From Prevotella sp. UBA7782 (GTDB lineage Bacteria > Bacteroidota > Bacteroidia > Bacteroidales > Bacteroidaceae), in the NCBI GenBank assembly GCA_002480935.1, contig DLDC01000045.1:1-21121 (forward strand): a stretch of 21,121 bases of DNA. Reading direction: 5' to 3'. The position numbers and the translations under genes are program-made. The notes under the pieces were generated by a model that did not search any database, was not told where the DNA came from, and saw nothing but the letters and a program-made list of their open reading frames with translations. Shown here in pieces: positions 16,970 to 21,121 of the stretch; positions within the stretch are counted from its first letter, which is position 1, and every line of letters begins with the position of its first letter.

Positions 16970-17538
16970 TGCTCTATTTTGTTTTTGTTCTGAAGGAGAT
17001 AGTCTATGTCGTCAAGACCGTTCATCAGGCAATGCTTCTTGTAGCCGTTGATGCTGAAGTGTTCTGCCTTGCCCGTGGCGTTGTTGGTAACTGTCTGCTC
17101 GGGCAGGTTCACCGTTACCTTGGTTTGGGGATTTTGGGCTATGCTGTCGAAGAGTTCTTGCAAGAAAGTTTCGCTGACAACAACGGGCAGCACAAAGTTG
17201 TTGAGCTCGTTGTTCTTGTGTATGTCGGCGAAGAAGGAGCTGATGACCACCCTGAAGCCATAGCCTGCAATGGCCCAGGCGGCGTGTTCGCGTGAGGAGC
17301 CGGAGCCAAAATTCTTTCCCGCAACCAGTATGCAGCCGGAGTAGCGGGGGTCGTTGAGCACGAAGTTCTGGTTCAGCGAGCCGTCTTTGTTGTATCGCCA
17401 GTCTCTGAAAAGGTTGTCTCCAAAGTGTTCCTTGTCGGTTGCTTTCAGGAAGCGGGCGGGTATAATCTGGTCTGTGTCTACGTTCTCCAGGGGCAGAGGC
17501 ACGCAGGTGGATGTTATGACATTGAATTTTTGTTTCAT
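16948..17538 (-). CDS. leuD: 3-isopropylmalate dehydratase, small subunit
   Basis: This 196-residue small subunit joins LeuC to form isopropylmalate isomerase, which moves the hydroxyl of 2-isopropylmalate; the same complex can isomerise citramalate. Visible family motifs are PLPLENVDTDQIIPARFL, NPRYSGCILVAGKNFGSGSSREHAAWAI given here in part as the NFGSGSSREHA swivel-domain loop, and GYGFRVVISSFFADI. The in-frame ATG at 17589 would overlap leuC, and its first 17 residues do not look like LeuD. MKQKFNVITSTCVPLP from 17538 fits the family, with a purine-rich AGAGAAGAAAAAG before it. It starts 34 nt after leuC ends and its end overlaps the next gene. Confidence 0.95.
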   Translation of the reverse strand: MKQKFNVITSTCVPLPLENVDTDQIIPARFLKATDKEHFGDNLFRDWRYNKDGSLNQNFVLNDPRYSGCILVAGKNFGSGSSREHAAWAIAGYGFRVVISSFFADIHKNNELNNFVLPVVVSETFLQELFDSIAQNPQTKVTVNLPEQTVTNNATGKAEHFSINGYKKHCLMNGLDDIDYLLQNKNKIEQWEKNNA

Positions 17539-17572
17539 CTTTTTCTTCTCTTTTAAGTGTTCATGTTGCAAT

Positions 17573-18964
17573 TTACAGCGTTCTGGCATCCGTAATCTTT
17601 CCCGTCACGGCAGCAGCGGCGGCTGTTAGGGGAGAGGCAAGCAGGGTGCGCGAGCCGGGTCCTTGCCTGCCCTCGAAGTTGCGGTTACTGGTAGAGACGC
17701 AGTATTTTCCCGCGGGCACCTTGTCATCGTTCATGGCCAGGCAGGCCGAGCAGCCAGGCTGGCGTATCTCGAAACCGGCATCGTGCAGGGTCTTGTCTAA
17801 TCCCTCATCTTTTATTTGCTGCATGACATGCCATGAGCCTGGCACCAGCCATGCCACCACATGTGGCGCCTTGTGGCGCCCTTTCACCACAGAGGCAAAG
17901 GCCCTGAAGTCTTCTATCCGGCCATTGGTGCACGCACCCAGGAAGACATAGTCTACGGGATGGCCCAGCAGCTTTTCTCCGGGATTGAGATTCATGTACT
18001 TAAGACTCTTGATGAACGATGCTTGCGATTCTTTCTCCACCTCGTCGAGCGTGGGTATGCACTCTGTTATGCCTATGCCCATGCCGGGGTTTGTGCCGTA
18101 GGTGATGCGAGGCTCTATGTCGGCCCCGTTAAAGGTCAGCTCCTTGTCGAACACGGCATCGTCGCCGCTCTTCAATGTGCGCCAATAGGCCACCGCCTTG
18201 TCCCACTCTTGGCCTTTGGGCGCATAGGGTGTGTCCTTGAGATATGCAAATGTTTTGTCATCAGGAGCCACGAATCCGCCCCGGGCTCCCATTTCTATAG
18301 AGAGGTTACATAGCGTGAGCCGCCCTTCCATTGACAGGTTGCGCACCACCTCACCGGCATATTCTACAAAATAGCCTGTTGCTCCTGACGTGGTGAGCTG
18401 TGCCATGAGGTAGAGCGCCACATCTTTTGCCGTTACTCCGGGGCGCAGGCTGCCCTCTATGCTGATGCGCATAGACTTAGGTTTCTGCTGCAAGATGCAT
18501 TGCGTGGCCATCACCATCTCTACCTCAGACGTTCCTATGCCGAAAGCCACTGCGCCCACCGCGCCGTGCGTAGAGGTGTGAGAGTCGCCGCACACAATGG
18601 TCATACCGGGCAACGAGAGCCCTTTCTCCGGTCCCACCACGTGTATGATGCCGTTGTCGGGGGTGTTCATCTTAAACTCGGTGAGCCCAAACTCGCGGCA
18701 GTTGCGGTCTAGCGTGTCAACCTGCTTCTTAGACAGAGGCTCCTCAATGGGCTTGTCCTGGTCGTGAGTGGGTGTGTTATGGTCTGGCATACAGAAGATG
18801 TGGTCGGGGCGGAAGCATTTCAGTCCGCGTTGGCGCAGTCCGTCGAACGCTTGCGGAGAAGTTACCTCGTGGCAGTAAAGACGGTCGATGTAAAGTTGCG
18901 TAGGCCCGTCTTTCACCACCTGTACAACATGTTTATCCCAAATTTTGTCGAAGAGTGTGTTCAT
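17573..18964 (-). CDS. leuC: 3-isopropylmalate dehydratase, large subunit
   Basis: This 463-residue aconitase-family subunit binds the [4Fe-4S] cluster used by isopropylmalate isomerase. The cluster cysteines are Cys345 (LGACTNGR), Cys405 and Cys408 (PGCSACL). Other signatures are PDHNTPT (60-66), [15 protein letters not shown] (124-138), TNPGMGIGI (291-299) and [17 protein letters not shown] (424-440). The length is normal for bacterial LeuC and the start [14 protein letters not shown] matches the family. It is separated from leuA by a 146-nt gap that holds repeat array C and no visible promoter, so it probably depends on the leader promoter. An oxygen-labile cluster would suit an anaerobe. 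Confidence 0.97.
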   Translation of the reverse strand: MNTLFDKIWDKHVVQVVKDGPTQLYIDRLYCHEVTSPQAFDGLRQRGLKCFRPDHIFCMPDHNTPTHDQDKPIEEPLSKKQVDTLDRNCREFGLTEFKMNTPDNGIIHVVGPEKGLSLPGMTIVCGDSHTSTHGAVGAVAFGIGTSEVEMVMATQCILQQKPKSMRISIEGSLRPGVTAKDVALYLMAQLTTSGATGYFVEYAGEVVRNLSMEGRLTLCNLSIEMGARGGFVAPDDKTFAYLKDTPYAPKGQEWDKAVAYWRTLKSGDDAVFDKELTFNGADIEPRITYGTNPGMGIGITECIPTLDEVEKESQASFIKSLKYMNLNPGEKLLGHPVDYVFLGACTNGRIEDFRAFASVVKGRHKAPHVVAWLVPGSWHVMQQIKDEGLDKTLHDAGFEIRQPGCSACLAMNDDKVPAGKYCVSTSNRNFEGRQGPGSRTLLASPLTAAAAAVTGKITDARTL

Positions 18965-19005
18965 GCTTCTAATTGTTTGATTTTCTGTGCGTTATGTTAT
19001 TGGTT

Positions 19006-19090
19006 GCGAAACAGGCATTCTTGCGCTGCGAAAAGGGCGTTTTGGCCTTGCCAAAAGGCCGCTTTTGCAGGGTCATCATGCCTATATGGC
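19006..19090 (-). repeat. 22-bp-period modular array, copy C, inside the leu operon
   Basis: Plus-strand modules are GCGAAACAGGCATTCTTGC (19006-19024), GCGAAAAGGGCGTTTTGGC (19028-19046), GCCAAAAGGCCGCTTTTGC (19050-19068) and a degenerate GTCATCATGCCTATATGGC (19072-19090). The spacers are GCT, CTT, AGG. Modules 2 and 3 together form a hairpin: TTTTGGC (19040-19046) and GCCAAAA (19050-19056) around CTT, with an imperfect extension. It fills the leuA-leuC gap, so it should be transcribed and could alter processing or stability of the operon mRNA. Confidence 0.75.
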
Positions 19091-19110
19091 GTTTGCATGT
19101 GGGTGTGCTG

Positions 19111-20616
19111 TTATTTCCTGAACTTATTGATACAGTCTATATATGCCTCAACACTGGCCGTTACGATATCGGTATCGGCTCCGAAGCCATAATACATCTG
19201 TCCGTCGTATTCCACCTGCATGTGCACCTTGCCTACATCGTCAGAGCCCTTTGATATGGCCTGTATGGTGAATTCCTTGAGTGTCATCTGCTTGCGTATG
19301 ATGCGCTTGAGTGCCTTGATGGCCGCGTCGACCGGTCCGTTGCCCGAACTGGATTCCTCAAACTTCTGTCCGCTGATGTCAAGTCCTATACTTGCCACGC
19401 TTCTGACGCCCTTTCCGGTTGTCACTTGCAGATAGTCGAGCTTCACGGTATGCGTTTCGGCAGCGTCGGCACCGGCCAGCATGAGCACGTCGTCGTCGGT
19501 TATCTCCTTCTTTCTGTCGGCCAGCTTCAGGAACTTCTGGTATATCTCGTCCAGCTTTTGCTCATCTTTCACGTCAACGCCGTTCACTTCGAGCCTGTAT
19601 TTCAGCGCTGCCCTTCCGCTGCGAGCCGTCAGAACGATGGAGTTATCATCGAGTCCCACATCCTTGGGGTTCATTATCTCGTAAGTCTGTGCATTTTTCA
19701 GCACGCCGTCTTGGTGAATGCCGCTTGAGTGAGCAAAGGCGTTGCGCCCCACGATGGCCTTGTTGGGCTGTACCGGCATGTTCATCAGCGAGCTCACCAT
19801 GCGCGACGTGGGGAATATTTTGGTGGTGTTGATGTTGGTCTCAATGCCCAGCCCTTTATGACATTTCAGTATCATGGCAATCTCCTCGAGCGATGTGTTG
19901 CCTGCCCTCTCGCCTATGCCGTTGATGGTTACCTCCACCTGGCGCGCTCCGTTCAGCACACCCTCCAGCGTATTGGCCGTTGCCATGCCCAGGTCGTTGT
20001 GGCAATGAGTGGATATCTGCACGTTCTCAATGCCTTCAACATGCTCCATGAGGTAGCGTATCTTTGCTCCATATTCCTCAGGAAGGCAATAGCCCGTTGT
20101 GTCGGGTATGTTCACCACGGTGGCTCCGGCCTTCACTACGGCCTCGATGACGCGTGCCAGATATTCGTTGTCGGTGCGTCCGGCATCTTCGGCATAGAAT
20201 TCTACATCCTCAACATATTTCTTGGCATATTTCACAGCAGCTACGGCGCGCTCCAGTATCTCGCTTCTGTTGCTGTGAAACTTGTATTTTATGTGTTCAT
20301 CGCTTGTTCCTATGCCTGTGTGTATGCGCTTGCGGCGAGCGTACTTCAGCGATTCGGCCGCCACGTCGATGTCTTTTTCCACAGCGCGCGTGAGGGCGCA
20401 GATGGTTGGCCACGTAACGGCCTTGCTGATTTCTTCTACAGAATGGAAGTCGCCCGGACTGGATATGGGGAACCCTGCCTCTATTACATCCACGCCAAGT
20501 TGCTCCAACTGTTTGGCAACCTGAATCTTCTCTACTGTGTTAAGCTGGCATCCGGGCACCTGCTCGCCGTCGCGCAGCGTCGTGTCAAAAATATAAAGCC
20601 TGTCGCTCATAAGCAT
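19111..20616 (-). CDS. leuA: 2-isopropylmalate synthase
   Basis: This 501-residue enzyme condenses 2-oxoisovalerate with acetyl-CoA, the committed step to leucine. The catalytic TIM barrel shows [13 protein letters not shown] (Arg15, Asp16), [40 protein letters not shown] (metal-binding HxH) and [14 protein letters not shown]. The linker carries [11 protein letters not shown]. The C-terminal regulatory domain (about 370-495) is the site of leucine feedback in this family and ends [12 protein letters not shown]. The start may be ATG 20616 or ATG 20610 (MSDRLYIF); homologues I remember begin like the latter. It is the first structural gene of the operon, and its start lies 33 nt after the attenuator T-run. 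Confidence 0.96.
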   Translation of the reverse strand: MLMSDRLYIFDTTLRDGEQVPGCQLNTVEKIQVAKQLEQLGVDVIEAGFPISSPGDFHSVEEISKAVTWPTICALTRAVEKDIDVAAESLKYARRKRIHTGIGTSDEHIKYKFHSNRSEILERAVAAVKYAKKYVEDVEFYAEDAGRTDNEYLARVIEAVVKAGATVVNIPDTTGYCLPEEYGAKIRYLMEHVEGIENVQISTHCHNDLGMATANTLEGVLNGARQVEVTINGIGERAGNTSLEEIAMILKCHKGLGIETNINTTKIFPTSRMVSSLMNMPVQPNKAIVGRNAFAHSSGIHQDGVLKNAQTYEIMNPKDVGLDDNSIVLTARSGRAALKYRLEVNGVDVKDEQKLDEIYQKFLKLADRKKEITDDDVLMLAGADAAETHTVKLDYLQVTTGKGVRSVASIGLDISGQKFEESSSGNGPVDAAIKALKRIIRKQMTLKEFTIQAISKGSDDVGKVHMQVEYDGQMYYGFGADTDIVTASVEAYIDCINKFRK

Positions 20617-20649
20617 TCTATGTTTTGTTTCTTACGTTCCTTTTATAAT

Positions 20650-20687
20650 AAAAAAGCCTTCCGCACTCCATTGGAAGTGAGAAAGGC
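20650..20687 (-). terminator. Attenuator terminator in the leu leader
   Basis: On the minus strand, GCCTTTC (20687-20681) pairs with GGAAGGC (20662-20656). Inside, CACT pairs with AGTG and CC with GG, around an AAT loop. Six T residues follow (20655-20650). It lies between the promoter and leuA, where a constitutive terminator would make no sense. Its 5' arm contains TCACTTCC (20680-20673), the exact complement of GGAAGTGA (20733-20726) in the leader ORF, giving an alternative antiterminator pairing. Confidence 0.85.
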
Positions 20688-20712
20688 ATTGCAGTATCTA
20701 TATTGTCAGCAT

Positions 20713-20790
20713 TCAGCACATATCATCACTTCCGGCTGTGTAACGCAGTCGAATAATAATAATGGCTGATAGTGACAACGTATTCATCAT
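20713..20790 (-). CDS. leuL: leu/ile operon leader peptide
   Basis: A 25-codon ORF starts with two ATGs and ends with TGA. Leu codons are at positions 5 (TTG), 7 (CTA) and 15 (CTG), and four consecutive Ile ATT codons at 10-13. It therefore reads as LSLSA-IIII-RLRY in its core. It starts about 30 nt after the -7 element and ends 25 nt before the terminator stem. Its product is expected to have no role of its own; its translation would sense charged Ile- and Leu-tRNA. A ribosome at the stop codon would cover the GGAAGTGA segment and allow termination. One stalled at codons 10-13 would leave it free. No strong Shine-Dalgarno is seen, which is usual for this phylum. Confidence 0.8.
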   Translation of the reverse strand: MMNTLSLSAIIIIRLRYTAGSDDMC

Positions 20791-20818
20791 GTTTTGTATG
20801 TTATTTTGAATTTGAGTG

Positions 20819-20849
20819 CAAAGTTATAACATTTTACTTTAATCGCAAA
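20819..20849 (-). promoter_or_regulatory. Promoter of the leader-leuACD-cimA-leuB operon
   Basis: The minus strand has TTTG (20849-20846), exactly 19 bp, then TAACTTTG (20826-20819). Both elements and the spacing match the Bacteroidota housekeeping consensus. The start of transcription should fall a few nt downstream, about 20 nt before the leader-peptide ATG at 20790. Confidence 0.82.
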
Positions 20850-21088
20850 ACAAATCATAAGTTTTTTAATATTTAATGTTATTATTTTATACTAACAGCC
20901 ATTTTCTGCTATAATAATATAAGGTGGCAGCCCCTATTGCCCATCTTCAGCCCAACATTCGGGCACACTCTGTGTGTAAGGCAGGCAGCTTGCGTGCTCA
21001 TGGGCTGGTTTTACACATGATTGCTCATCCTCTTTCCGTCTGGCAGAATGGTTTTTTAGCCTGTAGAAAAATAAAAAGCAAGAATAAT
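20850..21088. other. Gene-free stretch between divergent promoters
   Basis: No ORF with coding character and no RNA gene is recognised. The left part is AT-rich (20850-20920). The right part holds a more GC-rich segment (about 20920-21040) with short dyads but no stem I would defend. None of the 22-bp modules is present. Confidence 0.5.
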
Positions 21089-21119
21089 TTTGCAGTTACA
21101 AAAAAATGTATTAATTTTG
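21089..21119 (+). promoter_or_regulatory. Promoter reading out of the window to the right
   Basis: TTTG (21089-21092), exactly 19 bp, then TAATTTTG (21112-21119): full consensus and spacing. The -33 TTTG is itself the end of another TAATTTTG (21085-21092). The gene it drives starts beyond the window edge. Confidence 0.7.
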
Positions 21120-21121
21120 CA

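Noticed and set aside
19729..20769. Plus-strand open frame of 346 codons
   Set aside because: It is antisense to leuA and its leader, with no recognisable domain.
20617..20849. T-box or other riboswitch before leuA
   Set aside because: The leader is too short for a T-box and shows no conserved aptamer core that I can see; the Ile/Leu ORF with alternative pairings explains it better.
20920..21040. Possible small RNA or tRNA in the GC-richer patch
   Set aside because: No cloverleaf, no promoter directly before it and no convincing stem; only short dyads.

Overview
The window looks like chromosomal DNA of a Bacteroidota bacterium, most likely order Bacteroidales and probably Prevotellaceae. 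The reasons are the promoter style (TTTG, about 19 bp, TAnnTTTG), weak or absent Shine-Dalgarno sites, a TonB receptor that starts with a carboxypeptidase-regulatory-like domain, a lipidated TamA-type protein, and DUF4876/DUF6850-type envelope proteins. I see no phage, transposase, plasmid, tRNA or rRNA gene.

Layout. (1) 1-1770, minus: the N-terminal 590 residues of a lipidated TamA/BamA-type outer-membrane protein, cut by the window edge. (2) 1878-4256, plus: a SpoU/TrmH-type RNA methyltransferase, a four-helix membrane protein and bifunctional HisB, tightly packed and divergent from the first gene. (3) 4542-13226, plus: a five-gene envelope operon made of a TonB-dependent receptor without a SusD partner, a small lipoprotein, an outer-membrane beta-barrel, a DUF4876-type lipoprotein and a secreted M16 zinc protease. 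It ends at a strong bidirectional terminator. (4) 13558-14229, minus: an exported TPR protein. (5) 14292-20826, minus: a branched-chain amino-acid operon in the order leader peptide, attenuator, leuA, leuC, leuD, citramalate-synthase-like gene (cimA), leuB. (6) 20850-21121: a gene-free stretch that ends in a good promoter pointing out of the window.

The strongest find is the leader of the leu operon. A consensus promoter is followed by a 25-residue ORF with four consecutive Ile codons and three Leu codons, then an intrinsic terminator before leuA. An 8-nt stretch late in the leader ORF is the perfect complement of the terminator's 5' arm, so the region has all the parts of a ribosome-mediated attenuator. 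An Ile plus Leu code fits an operon that encodes both LeuA and a citramalate synthase, because LeuCD and LeuB can serve the leucine pathway and the pyruvate route to 2-oxobutyrate and isoleucine.

Two other observations stand out. Three intergenic regions carry 85-bp arrays of four 19-bp imperfectly palindromic modules separated by exactly 3 bp (22-bp period); one lies inside the leu operon. The TonB receptor plus secreted M16 protease pairing resembles the logic of Fus-type protein-import systems, here joined to lipoproteins and a barrel of unknown function.
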